Source of the DNA: Candidula unifasciata
Lineage: Eukaryota; Mollusca; Gastropoda; Stylommatophora; Geomitridae
Direction: 5' to 3'
Assembly: GCA_905116865.2 (NCBI GenBank)
Contig: CAJHNH020000224.1
Coordinates: 1,527,720 to 1,591,719, forward strand
Length of the DNA: 64,000 nucleotides
Part shown: positions 1 to 9,965 of the stretch, one piece after another
Layout: the number at the start of each line of letters is the position of its first letter
Position numbering within the stretch: the first letter of the stretch is position 1
The notes under the pieces: model-generated
Databases searched by the model: none
What the model saw: only the letters and a program-made list of their open reading frames with translations
Told to the model about the DNA's origin: nothing
Program-made: the position numbers and the translations under genes

Positions 1-285
1 AGACACATACGGGGACACACACAGACACAAACGAAGATATACACAGTCACATCAAATATGCAGAAAAAGAAACCAGTTCACACTGAAACATACACGTGGA
101 CATCCACGCGAACACACACACACATTCGCACATACACAAGGACACAGACGCATACATTCGCAGACACACACGCAGATACACAAGCAGACAAACAACATAC
201 TCAGAGTCATATATATACAAACACGCCTACACATACATACATATCAAGCACACGCGCGCGCGCAAACATACATATCATACACACC
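1..285. repeat. degenerate CA-rich microsatellite
   Basis: The segment consists almost wholly of ACAC, CACA and GACACA runs, with an (AC)(GC) patch near 249-262. Reading frames here give only Thr/His or Cys/Val repeats, so no protein is called. It abuts the 3' end of the LINE fragment that follows. Confidence 0.85.
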
Positions 286-1300
286 TTGTTTAATAATAAA
301 TTGATACTGCAATATGGGTTACATTACATTCAAGGTGGCATGTAATCGCTTGTAAGTATGAACTGAAAAAGTTTACGGTTTAATGAATAGGGAATTTTAG
401 AATTTTTCAGGTCTAGTGGAAGTTGGTTCCACAAATGAGCAGCGGAGTACGCTAAACTTGTTTTATATAAATCTATTCTAGGTTTAGGTAAATGTAATAA
501 ATTTAGTCGCTTGCTATTTATAGGATTTGATTTAATTAATCGGAAAAGGTAGTTTGGAGTATTTTGAGATAAAATTTTATGAATAAATTTGGCTTTGTTG
601 AAAATTAAACGTTTGCTAAATGGCAATAGTCTTAGATGTTTATAGAGATTATTTTTTACGATATGTTTATTATCTGAAACCAGGCGTAAAGCACGATTTT
701 GAAGAGAACTTAGTCTTTTAACCATCCCAAACTGTGGAACAATAGTCGACATGTGTTTGGATATAAGAGGCGTAAAATACTTTTCTTGCATCTTCGTCTA
801 GAAAGTGCTGAATTTTTGCAAGCTGATAAACTTTTTGTGCTATTTTCTTAGTTATCACAGAAACATGAGAATTCCAGGTTAAATGGTTGTCAATTGTAAG
901 GCCTAAAGTTTTGTGTTCCGTTACATTAACAATAGGTAATTTATCAATGTAGAGCTCGAGTGTCGGCTTGTGCAGTACTAATGTTTGCAACTTTTGTCTG
1001 GTTGTTATAAGCATAGACTTCGTTTTATTTATGTTAATTTGCATGCGATTGCTGTTGCTCCATTTACAAAGATTGTGTACTTTTTTTCTGTAAAGATCTT
1101 TCTAACTCATTACGATTCTCATTACTAGTATATATTGTACAGTCATCAGCAAATAAATCGCATGTTATACTAAGATGTAATGGAAGGTCGTTAATATACG
1201 TGGAAAATAGTAGTGGACCTAGAATCGACCCCTGTGGCACGCCTATATTGAACTGAGTGGATTCTGAAATGAATGTGTGGATTAGATAGAAAGACAGCAT
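286..1300 (-). mobile_element. 5'-truncated non-LTR retrotransposon, reverse transcriptase 3' half
   Basis: Three consecutive minus-strand reading frames together cover the C-terminal part of a LINE reverse transcriptase, with frameshifts between them. The piece at 1300-1064 holds the RT motif GVPQGSILGPLLF, then YINDLP and the catalytic FADD box (FADDCTIY). The piece at 1044-718 holds the following KT-rich segment and LGLTIDNHLTWNSHV, typical of the RT thumb. The piece at 791-330 holds the LINE C-terminal region (LQNRALRL, AAHLWNQLPLDLK). The 5' part with endonuclease and N-terminal RT is missing, so this is a dead copy. The clade is not certain; the layout fits the CR1/L2/Jockey-like group. 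It lies downstream of ctrA on the same strand. Confidence 0.85.
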
Positions 1301-1796
1301 GGGGAGAGGTCACTAAGTGTGTCAGATGGAGAACAAAAACAGGGAAGCAATAATTTTATATATAAACTGGGAAGGAAATTATTTGGGAAATAAATCACGA
1401 CATGGACTATGTTTCGGAAATATTGTTGAACATTTATTATTGGACACGGACTTTTTTAGGAAAATGTGTAAATAAAACAAATGTAAAACTGTGGTTTCTG
1501 TCCGTGTTAGGGCGGCCAAAACAATCGTCAATGTGACGTATCAAATGACTCCCCTTTTGAAACACCTGGCTTTCATAGTATAGACAAAAATGCATTTGAA
1601 TGCAATTTTTCATTTCGACCCTTGTGATATCAGTGTTGGGCTTCGATTTTGGCTAAAAACTGACCACTGCTAAAAGCCGGGAACAAAACTAGAAGAGATC
1701 ATGTGAGAAACGAATAAATTACACACATTCCATGAGTTGAGAAAATAAGAAGAATGAAACAGTGTAAAGCTGAGAGTGGTTGCCACATGTTGTCTC
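1301..1796. other. intergenic, no recognised feature
   Basis: This AT-rich spacer lies between the LINE fragment and the 3' end of ctrA. I see no reading frame with family character, no tRNA head and no tandem repeat. Confidence 0.5.
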
Positions 1797-1802
1797 TTTA
1801 TT
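1797..1802 (-). promoter_or_regulatory. candidate polyadenylation signal of ctrA
   Basis: The minus strand reads AATAAA here, about 100 bases beyond the ctrA stop codon. Position and exact hexamer suit the poly(A) signal of that gene, but AATAAA is common in AT-rich DNA. Confidence 0.5.
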
Positions 1803-1903
1803 ATCCTATGACCTAGTAGATGTGAGCGCCCTAAATATCGCACTTTCTCATCAGCATCTGCCAAAACGTAACGTTCATTCACAACGTTTTGTCTTTAATA
1901 TTT

Positions 1904-2390
1904 TTAATTTCCATTTTCAACTCTGTTAATTTCTTGTAATGTAGCTATGGGCTGCGACGTCTGTGCTCTTTGCTTATCTGCGTCCCTACCTATACTGTCT
2001 GTATGATTTTGATTCTCCGTGAATCGCGGGCTCATGATAAGGAATTCACCGTAATCAGACTCTTCTGGTTCTTGTGAAAACCGTCCCTCGTTTCCTTGTA
2101 CTCCTTTCAGTTTTGGAGAGCTCTGGACAATGTATTCCTGTGAGAGTGCTTCACAAGATATTAATGCGATCTTTGGCGGTTGGTCTGCATGCAGCTTTGA
2201 CTTCCTGCAAGCTCGCTCTATCAGGGGTCGGAAGAAGAGGTAACTAAACCCTGCAGATATCAACACGAGTACCAACAGCCAAATGTTGTAGGTCATGACA
2301 CACAACATCAATGTGTAGCCAAAGGCTGTGTTGATCATGTGGAGTCCAGCTCGGCGAGCTTGGGTCAACACATTCTTCAGAATCAGCTCT
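1904..2390 (-). CDS. ctrA terminal exon: TM2, TM3 and C-terminal tail
   Basis: The exon starts after acceptor ctcgtttcag and runs to a stop at 1904. It encodes ELILKNVLTQARRAG, TM2 with MLCVMTYNIW (the Ctr MxxxM motif), TM3 and a long acidic/polar tail. The extra tail has no motif I recognise and contains scattered Cys and His only. Confidence 0.92.
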
Positions 2391-4269
2391 CTGAAACGAG
2401 AAACAACAGGTTAACTCTTATTATCTAAAACATTTCGGGCATAAAGTCTTTTTTTAACTCCTCCCTCCCCCTCCTTTCCTCTCCTGTGTTCTAGAATTTG
2501 AGTTCAGCATGCATATCCGTTTCATAGATCTGGCTTATTTGTGTGCAGGCTGTTGGTTCCCCTCATTTCAGGCAGTTGCATTCTGACTTTGAAGGAAACA
2601 TCCAAAATGAGTCGCCTGTTTTGACTGATTGCCCACACCAGAAAAAGACAACATACATTCTTTTATCATGTGATGAGAAGTTGCAAGGGAGGAGGGGCAG
2701 AGGGAGACCGAGACAACAGATGCTAGACATTTTGATATCATGGCATGGAAGATCATCTGTGTCAGAGTCGATTGAAAGTACACGAGAACAATGTTTGTTG
2801 ATAGACATGACTACCAACGCCACATGACATGTACTTTAAGAAGAAGTTATGATAAGCGTGTTATGAGGAAAAAGGTGGGGGGGGGGGGGGGGGGGTCAGT
2901 AAGTCTGTCGACCAGAATGAGGCTATGAATGCCAATGAGAAGACCTAGTTTCCTAGGAACTTGTGCCTGGCGATTGTTAACATTGTCTGAGAATTGTCTA
3001 GGGAAAACGGACCAAAGATGGGGACCTCACAACTATCATCATCATTATCAACATCCCCATTAAGCTGATTCATTACAGAACGTCGCTCCCCCACACGGCA
3101 TACCACAAAGTCGCCCTTTCTCTGGCCAGTTCTCCAGCCTTGTATGTTTTAATAGCCAATGCCTTTTCAATGCATTGTATTCACTTTTGCGAAGGTCTGC
3201 CTCTGACTCGTTTTCCGAAAGCTGTACCCTAAAATCACCACTCTACCCAGTCTACCATGACCTTTAAACATGACCGAAATGCATCAGCTTTTCTGACAGG
3301 ATGCTGTTTGTGAGCCAGTTCTCCTCGATCCTCAGCATGATGTCGATGTTTTTTTCTTTTCGGTTTAGAGCATCGGTCTCCAACAGTTTTAAGCTCTCGC
3401 CTCCTTTAAGTATACTTGTGTGTCAAGATCCGAACGCCCTCTCTCCTTGAGTGGCAAGACCCACCACGCCCCCTTGAGTATACTGCATAAAGTATGGTGC
3501 TACGTTTTGGTCAGAATGTGTTTGTGATCTATAATTAAATGTACCTGTTATCATATTATTTATATTTATTTACCGGTACACGTATAAATTGCTTTAGACA
3601 CAAAAACGTCCTTGGCTTTTTGTTTTATAAATAGTTTTTTGAAATATTTTGATTATGATTAAACTAAACAAAAAATGTAGTAAACAGATTACGAATTATG
3701 TCAAGTACAGATCCACTTAATTTCAAAACTGCTTGACGCCTCCTCCTCCCCCCCCCCCACCAAACGCCCCCCAAACGCCCCCCACCCCGCCTTCCTCTTG
3801 AAAACTCTCACGCCCCACCCCTTTGAAACCTCCTCACCGCCCCTCCCCTACTTTTTTTTTCAGGTTAAGAACCCCTGGTTTAGAGTTTCTAGGCATCTAA
3901 CTCCACCCTATTCGTCGAAGTAAATATAAAAAACACTAATAGGAGACAAACAGTTGAACAAAACACATCCCAACGGCAGAGCCAGTCTGAAGCCTACCTT
4001 GTTATATAATTATCTTGCCTTTATATGAACAACAACGGGTTAAAGGATTTATCCCCTGGGAACGACAGTTACATCTACAAATGGGGTGTGAAAAAACGTA
4101 AAAGTATACACATACCTCTGCAAACCAATAATTTGCTCTTCAGAAAACAAGGAATATGCAAGACATTCACGTATAACTGTCAAGGCTACTGTGATAATTA
4201 CAGCTGCCAACAGACCTGTGTTAGACAGAACAGAAATTAGTCAACAATGAACAATCTCATTTTAATATT

Positions 4270-4360
<91 letters not shown>

Positions 4361-4544
4361 ATCCAGAAACCATGAGTTGTTAACCCTTAGGCTGGGTACT
4401 ATGAATATCGCAACCCTTCGGCCTTGATTCCATGATAGATACCGTAAATCTTTTCTGCCTGCCCCCGGGGGTGAACCCGGACCACAAGAAGTTTGTCAAC
4501 CGGTCACCGCGCAGTCCGGTTTAGCCAACTACGCTAGAGAGCCA

Positions 4545-4614
<70 letters not shown>

Positions 4615-7600
4615 ATGGCTTTAAAACAACAAAACTATAGTGACACATTAGGGCTGCGATTTTTATTTGGGCTGTACCGAATAGGGATTTTCACTATTCA
4701 GCCGAATACAAATAGAGGAACCAACTATTCGCGTGAATACGAATACGAAAAGTGTATCTTTGTCATCAGATGCCTTGCCGACTGGCGTCGGCCTTGCCAC
4801 CATCTGCGATCTCCTGCAGCATGTATTAGTTCGTGTGCTGACACACTCTATTCCATGCAACAAGACTGTCAAGAATCTTCTGTCGTTGTCTTCCTTTATC
4901 CTTCCTTCCACAGATCTTTCCAGTGGTCACCACATGTTCCATTTTCCCTCTTCTCATAACATGACCGAAAAATATAGACTATCTCCTTCTGATGTCTGTG
5001 ATTAGTTGTCTTCGGGCTCCCGTCTCTTTCAAAAAACCTCTTTTTTGCTTTTTTTGACTGCCCATTGTATTTTAAGCATTGTTCTGTAAAACCACAACTC
5101 TGAGGCCTCAAGAAATTGTTTAACCTGCTTACCAATTGTCCAGGACTCACAGCCATATGTTGAAACTGGATGCTAAACCACGCAACCGGGTCGCAGTTGC
5201 CCCTGCTACGACATACTTAGGCAACAGAAACTGTTGTGTTGATGAGAGAGTTATTTCAGTCTATCGCAGTGAATGCAGAAACGTGTGTAAGGTAACCACT
5301 ATTCGTCTTCGGCCCGACAGCAAGTATTCGGCCGAATACCGAATAGTTATTAGGTCTACTATTCGGCCCCGAAGCGAATGCGAAGCGAATATTCGGTACA
5401 GCCCTAATTATTATGATGTTCGAGTTCTTAGTTATGAGTTAGATTATCTACACGGCACACTGGACACGACATACGTGCTCTGATTCCTTCTTAAACATAA
5501 ACATTTGCGTCTCGCGGTTAATAGTGCTAGTCAAATGCTAGTTGACAAAACTTCTTGTACCACCCGTGTGTCTCTCCTTCCTGGTTGTGTCGAGCCCAAT
5601 AAATGGCAGCAACACTAGCAACGGATGACACAATAAGAAACACATGATCTAGTCAGATCCAAAACAGGCACAGTGAGACGGCCACGACCTGGCCGGCCAG
5701 ACATGGAAGACATAAAACACTAGCACCAAACACTACGCAGTGAAATAGCAACATATTTTGTTCCCGAACTGTACTAGAGAGACAGAGTTCGAAACGAGAA
5801 CATTAAATCAGTTGCAGGAACCACACCATGCCTGCAATACATAAAGAAGCAACAAATAGAGTGGTTTGGCCACTTGATGCGAATGCAAACCGACCAACTG
5901 CCTCTACGAGCATACAACGAACAGCACTACTGCCCTAGAGAAAGAGGCAGACAGAGAGTACGATGGATAGACAATATATCAGAGATCCTGAGGCAACACG
6001 GACTAACAACAACACGTGCAACACACCTGGCCCAGGATAGAAAACTGCGACTCCCCACTACGCTGTGAGGCATTTGTGGACAAGACAAGACAAGACAAGA
6101 CTGTACTATTATCGTCATGTAACAAATCACATCCATGACGTTACTCAACTATCCGTTACTTGACCGTTCCTACTGCTCCTAAAACGTTTTATGTCCGGAT
6201 TACTTCAAATTTCTTCCACTTCGTGTTGATCGAAACTTGTCTTTTTTTTTCCTGAAAACTAGGCTGCTGACTATTGTTATTTCGTCACTAGTGGGTTTTG
6301 AAAATGCGGAAGCATTTGTAAATCCAAGACATATTGGTCTATAAAAGTATAGGTCTAGCCCTATATTCCCTATACTTCTTAAGCGGGAAAAGGACCTTCA
6401 CTTTTTTCTTTTCGATGTTTGCTATTCTTGTGTCAACCATTGGTGCTGGCACTTCTCGCAGCTGTCTTATGCCTTTTAATTTAGATACGTGCGCGCGCTT
6501 CTAGGTTTTGCTGAGACTAATTGTTTGTTTACTGGTTTCCAAACAAAACTGTGAAAGCTAATTTGTGTGATTTTTACTGACTCGTAAATGGAGAAATTAT
6601 GACGTTGACCAAATGCAGTGAAGCTGAAACCTCGACTAGCGAAATGTTTTCAACGTTCAGATCACTGCCGCTGTTGCTTTTAGCCGTTACAACTTTACTG
6701 AAAATAGGTTTCCTTATAGCTGTTTTGTTCTTGCACCAAAGAAAACCACAGAGACTGCTACTCGCCATCTCCTATGACAAAAATGGACACAGATTATAGT
6801 CTCTGGAGAGCTCATAAGTGCATAAGGCAGCCGCTGAAGTGTGTTCAGTATTTTTTCTTCCGTCACCAAGGCCGTCTGAGACGTAAAGGTGAAGTCGGGT
6901 AGATGTGAACCAGCGTCATTGCACACTGTTATAAACCATAAGTGCTCTGCCACCAGTACGGACAGCTGATAAGAAACGGTCTGCCTGTGTCGCTGTCCGC
7001 ACGCAACTCCAAAGCTACAGCTACGTTTCTCCATTCACCCACGGAGTGTTAACTCTGGTACCTATTACTTAGAAGCTGGGTTAACCCTGGGAACCGCCCG
7101 GTTTCGAACACCGGCCGTAGGCTGCAGTTAGTCGCAGCTGGATTTGAAAGCGAAGCTCCTATCGATTGCGCTAACGCGGCTCCTTGAGACGTTTTCTATG
7201 ATAATCATGTTCAAATCATCCGGTTTCTTCTTTATTGACTCTAATATCTATGACTGTCACTTACATCCATATATTACCACACACTATTCCTCTTCTTCTT
7301 GTTGTGGTTCTTGTTCTTCTTTTTCTTATTGTTCTTCTTCTTCATCTTCTTCTTCTATTTCTTAATCTTCTCCTTCTTCTTCTTCTCCTTCTTCTGCTTC
7401 TTCTTCTTCTTCTTCTTCTTCTTCTTCTTCTTCTTCTTCTTCTTCTTCTTCTTCTTCTTCTTCTTCTTCTTCTTCTGCTTCTTCTTTTTCTTCCTCTTCT
7501 GCTTCTTCTTCTTCTTCTGCTTCTGCTTCTGCATCTTCTTCTTCTTCTTCTTCTTCTTCTTCTTCTTCTTCTTCTTCTTCTTCTTCTTCTTCTTCTTCTT

Positions 7601-8754
7601 CTTCTTCTTCTTCTTCTTCTTCTTCTTCTTCTTCTTCTGCTTCCATGTGGACAGCCACCATAGGTTTAGCCAGTTAACATTCCAATGGAAACCAAGCTGT
7701 ATGAAACAGTGGAAGACCTGAGTCACAGGGTAGACCTCATAGAGGCCTGTGACCTTCTCATCTGGAAACCATTGGCATAGAGAACGAAAACAGGAAGAGA
7801 GAGCACACTTTTCTATGTTGCCGAATTACTGTACTACTGACAGCATCGCTAGACTCTTGTAAAGGACGGCTGCGAAAATCGAACCCCATTACTTTGAGAA
7901 AGGTGAAACGCGTTTACTAGCCTATTAACCATAATGTTTGTTTCGTATCCTTTACAGGACGTTGGAGAATCAACCCCAGCATTGTTTGGCTGTTGTGGTT
8001 TTTCTAGTCAAATTTGCGTCCGTTAATTTGTTATTGCTTACTCAACGGTCGGCTCTCGATACCACTGACGAAACAACGCAAGGCTGAAGGTCTGCATCTG
8101 GGATCGAACCCGGCACCCCAGTATTACGAAGCGCGTTTGCAACGCCTAAGCCACGCCCGCTATAAACCATACAGCTGCAACACAAATGTTGGTAATTAAT
8201 GCATATTGCCTTTACTAACTTTGCCATGTAAAACATTCACAGAGGCCTGGAGAGACGCTGATGGAGGGTACGGTTTCTGGAAAACGATACACAAGCATAC
8301 CTATGCAAATGTGGATAGAGGATGCATCGGCTTTGATAACATACAGCAAAGTAAAGACTCCTTTTTCACACCTTTAGGCGTATAGGGCATACACGGCAAG
8401 ACCTATATTTTATAGACCAATCGGCACAAGATGTGTGATGTGATCCGCAGGCGAGCGTCTAACGCCACAGCGACTCCCTTAAAAATCCCCAGCCTTGCTG
8501 AGGATTCCAACCCGTGTGTCTCGCTTGAGAACCCAGCGTTCTAACCGTTTGGCCGGTCGCTCCTCTGCTATGAAAACATACAGGGCTCGAGAATTGCCTT
8601 GAGAAAGAGAGACAGACTTTCATGCACTCTGTAAAGATGTGTTGATTGATGACAGTGAACATTGACTAAATCAAAACAGATATTTACCGTCCACACTTTG
8701 TAGACTCCAACCTTTCAGCAGAAACGGAGCAGCAGACGACACTTTGAAGTACAT
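1904..8754 (-). CDS. Ctr-type copper transporter A (SLC31 family), 3' exons
   Basis: This gene encodes a small three-helix channel-like copper(I) transporter of the Ctr/SLC31 family, which trimerises in the plasma or endolysosomal membrane. Three minus-strand exons join in frame: 8754-8688, 4215-4116 and 2390-1904, giving 217 aa from the ATG at 8754. The order is a short N-terminus (MYFKVSS, then LLKGW), TM1 at about residues 23-41, a charged cytosolic loop, TM2 carrying the copper-relay MxxxM as M83/M87 inside the diagnostic MTYNIW block, then TM3 at about 90-108. The helix-packing GxxxG of TM3 reads S100-xxx-S104. A polar tail of roughly 108 residues follows, long for the family. Introns are phase 1 and phase 2, identical to ctrB. 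The first exon begins with ATG after a good acceptor, so coding may start there or in an undetected 5' exon. The family is certain; the exact N-terminus is not. Confidence 0.88.
2485..2637 (+). mobile_element. SINE-B fragment
   Basis: It matches the other SINE-B copies from 'gaatttgagtt..gcatgcatatc' through 'cagatctggctta' to 'ctgactttgaagg'. It lies in the last ctrA intron. Confidence 0.75.
2655..2830 (+). mobile_element. LINE 3'-tail fragment
   Basis: The plus frame reads GRRGRGRPRQQMLD then SWHGRSSVSESIEST, the basic C-terminal tail of LINE polyproteins (GRGRPR..W). The same tail occurs in the element at 4.65-5.4 kb. It ends at a stop near 2827 with no upstream RT. Confidence 0.7.
2876..2896 (+). 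repeat. poly(G) tract
   Basis: A run of about 20 G residues, one of many long G or C homopolymers in the window. Confidence 0.9.
3035..3395 (-). mobile_element. LINE 3'-tail fragment
   Basis: The reverse complement carries the decayed LINE tail seen also at 30.9, 34.3 and 46.4 kb. It includes a segment equivalent to 'LRIPWTKKK..' and ends toward 'gaacgtcgctcccccac'. It is frameshifted and non-coding, inside the last ctrA intron. Confidence 0.65.
3396..4115. other. ctrA intron sequence, C-rich tracts
   Basis: Unremarkable intron DNA with poly(C) and CCCCACC-rich stretches at about 3741-3850. No gene or recognisable repeat family was seen. Confidence 0.5.
4116..4215 (-). CDS. ctrA exon: TM1
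   Basis: A 100-base exon is bounded by acceptor tctgtctaacacag and donor AGAG|gtatgtg. In the frame set by its neighbours it reads LLAAVIITVALTVIREC and then a polar loop, giving the first transmembrane helix and the start of the cytosolic loop. Incoming phase 1 and outgoing phase 2 join both flanking exons without a stop. Confidence 0.88.
4270..4356. repeat. (AC)n-(AT)n compound microsatellite
   Basis: About 16 AC units run directly into about 26 AT units, in the ctrA intron. Confidence 0.95.
4372..4545 (-). mobile_element. tRNA-derived SINE head
   Basis: The reverse complement reads like a tRNA 5' part. An A-box-like TAGCGTAGTTGGC is followed after about 45 bases by a B-box-like GTCCGGGTTCACCCC, but the sequence lacks a proper acceptor stem, so it is a SINE and not a tRNA gene. 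AT microsatellites flank it on both sides. Confidence 0.65.
4546..4611. repeat. (TA)n microsatellite
   Basis: About 33 uninterrupted TA units. Confidence 0.95.
4648..5406 (-). mobile_element. inverted-repeat-bounded element carrying a LINE tail
   Basis: The segment starts with 'tagggctg' and shortly after 'gggctgtaccgaata', and ends in the complement 'tattcggtacagccc'. Both ends are rich in the palindrome ATTCGGCCGAAT. The minus strand between them reads as the end of a LINE polyprotein: ASELWFYRTMLK, then a basic stretch, then HGIECVS with TCCRRSQ. A second, opposite-oriented and shorter copy lies at 12.84-13.16 kb. The frame is broken. Confidence 0.6.
5407..5639. other. ctrA intron, no recognised feature
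   Basis: No repeat family or coding signal was seen here. Confidence 0.5.
5640..6070 (+). mobile_element. LINE 3'-tail fragment
   Basis: The plus frame reads IEWFGHLMRM, then RERGRQRVRWIDNIS and RATHLAQDRKLR before a stop. This is the standard C-terminal tail of an RTE/Jockey-like LINE; the related tail at 36.7-37.1 kb reads IKWFGHLIKI. No RT domain precedes it. Confidence 0.8.
6333..6402 (+). mobile_element. SINE-A 3' fragment
   Basis: It carries 'attggtctataaaag..aggtctagccctata', the conserved 3' body of SINE-A, and ends with the usual 'gaccttcact'. Confidence 0.7.
6403..7080. other. ctrA intron, unassigned
   Basis: Two modest open frames overlap here. A 66-codon plus frame at 6599-6799 has one hydrophobic stretch (LPLLLLAVTTLLKIG). 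A 106-codon minus frame spans 7034-6714. Neither has a recognisable domain or convincing splice sites, so neither is called a gene. Confidence 0.4.
7085..7190 (-). mobile_element. tRNA-like SINE head
   Basis: The minus strand shows an A-box-like TTAGCGCAATCGATAGG and a B-box-like GGTGTTCGAAACCGG with tRNA-like spacing. There is no intact cloverleaf or acceptor pairing, so a SINE relic is more likely than a tRNA gene. Confidence 0.5.
7280..7645 (+). repeat. long (CTT)n polypyrimidine tract
   Basis: About 360 bases of CTT repeats with a few TGCTTC and TTTTTC interruptions form a nearly unbroken polypyrimidine strand. All six-frame ORFs here are simple Leu, Phe, Ser, Lys or Glu homopolymers and are discounted. 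It lies in the ctrA intron. Confidence 0.97.
7940..8172 (-). mobile_element. SINE-C, near full length
   Basis: Reversed, it runs from a tRNA-like head (GGCTTAGGCGTTGCAAACGC, then B box GGGTTCGATCCC) through the shared body to 'gtcctgtaaagga'. It matches copies at 43.6, 47.3 and 56.3 kb. Confidence 0.85.
8366..8452 (-). mobile_element. SINE-A 3' fragment
   Basis: Reversed, it carries 'gatcacatcacacatcttg' and 'attggtctataaaatat', the SINE-A 3' body. Confidence 0.7.
8455..8570 (-). mobile_element. tRNA-like SINE head
   Basis: Reversed, it reads GGCCAAACGGTTAGAACGC followed by a weak B-box region (ACACGGGTTGGAATCC), a tRNA-derived SINE head. It abuts the SINE-A piece just upstream of a ctrA exon boundary. 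Confidence 0.5.
8688..8754 (-). CDS. ctrA exon: N-terminus of the copper transporter
   Basis: A 67-base exon follows a pyrimidine-rich acceptor (aatctctttcag) and ends at donor G|gtaaat. It encodes MYFKVSSAAPFLLKGW and six further residues, and ends with one base of a Gly codon. Length, phase (0 to 1) and the positions of F3 and W16 match the equivalent ctrB exon exactly. Confidence 0.85.
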
Positions 8755-8839
8755 CTGAAAGAGATTATTTGTGCTTAGTATCTAACACAATAATGAATAC
8801 AGTCACATATGGAAAATGAAAACAATTTTGGTTGAATCG

Positions 8840-9112
8840 AGTCATCACCACCATCGTCTAGCGTGTCGCTGAGTCACCACTTGTTGACTGTCTGATAAAC
8901 TCCTTCCACCTTTGACGATCAGATGCAATAGACTTCATGGATGCATGCCAAAGGCATGTCCAGCCAGTCAAATTATACACTCAGTTCTCTCTTGGTCTGC
9001 CTCTTCTCATCTTTCCATCTACTAAGCCCTGCTGTCTTGTTTCAAAAGGGCATCATTTCGTATTACATGTCCGTACCATTGCTTTTCGTGCGGCTTCCGT
9101 GGCATAGGCATT
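8840..9112 (-). mobile_element. LINE 3'-tail fragment
   Basis: This has the character of the decayed LINE tails elsewhere. Plus-strand phrases such as 'cttggtctgcctcttctcat' and 'cgtattacatgtccgtacca' are the complements of GR.RQ-rich and H-V-R-N tails. It is frameshifted. Confidence 0.5.
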
Positions 9113-9129
9113 GCGAGTCCGACTCATAA

Positions 9130-9352
9130 TTCCAACGTACCGCGATCGAACCCCACCCCCCCCCCCACCCAGCCTTAAATGGGTACCAGGAGGTATGTCC
9201 TGTAAAGTAAAGACGGCTAGCGTAATGCTGACCACATTACCCAACTAGTGCTGATTGGTCTGAAAAAATATGGATGCTCTTCCCATATGCCCGATGCGCC
9301 TAATGGCGTGAAAAGCTATTTTTACTTACTTACTACTTACTTACTTACCAAA
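9130..9352 (+). mobile_element. SINE-A copy with (TTAC)n tail
   Basis: It includes the body 'cccagccttaaatgggtacc', 'taatgctgaccacattaccc' and the 3' end 'gcccgatgcgcc', followed by several TTAC units, a tail typical of this family here. Confidence 0.8.
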
Positions 9353-9659
9353 GCATTTTTCGTCTTCTCACTGTAGTTAAAAGAAGTTCATAGTAGCCAT
9401 TGAATCGAGTATTTTATTTTAAATATTTAGAACACAGTTGTCTTCGACTCTTTATCTTTCATCTTAAAGCATGACAAACACATAGAAAAGAGGTTTTAGA
9501 TCTAAAATTGAATGTTAAAAATCTGTTAGGTAGCTCTGTCTAGAGTCCTAGTTGTTCCAGCGCCTTTGGTGTATGTGTCTATCTTTTTCTGTATGGTCTC
9601 ATCTACTGTCGTTTTGATGGTCGTTTTGTGTCTTTGATAAAAGAATTCTAAATCTTTTC

Positions 9660-9965
9660 TTCTTCGTCTACTTCTTCGCGTTCAGCGCCTGCAAACTTCG
9701 TTGGAAAGTTCTAGTTTTTCGTCCACTTCTGGACTTAAGTCTTTTTCCACAACATGTGTTTTGCCTGCACTTCTTTTTTACACGTCTGTCGTATTCGCAC
9801 ACACACTTTTCGCTCTTTACCTCTCATTGAGATACACTCCGATTGCGGGAAAAACCCTTATTTAATCGACTCTTACGACATACTTGTTAGGGAGGTAGTG
9901 GGTCTGTTCTTCTTGCCCCATCACAATAGGTCCTGGAACTCATACGAGAAAAATTCTGAATTAAA
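9660..9965 (+). mobile_element. SINE-B, diverged copy
   Basis: It starts 'cttcttcgcgttcagcgcct' and runs through 'tctggacttaagtc' to 'cgactcttacgacatacttg' and 'gtgggtctgttcttcttgcc', in the standard SINE-B order. The ORF overlapping it is spurious. Confidence 0.75.

Noticed and set aside
4372..4545. A tRNA gene on the minus strand
   Set aside because: The head is tRNA-like only; the stems do not pair well and it sits in a microsatellite-flanked SINE.
6599..7034. Two overlapping small genes, one with a membrane segment
   Set aside because: The frames are modest in size, on opposite strands, without splice or family evidence.
7235..7726. Long open frames of poly-Leu, poly-Phe, poly-Lys and poly-Glu
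   Set aside because: They are the six-frame reading of a CTT trinucleotide tract, with no start context or flanking coding sequence.
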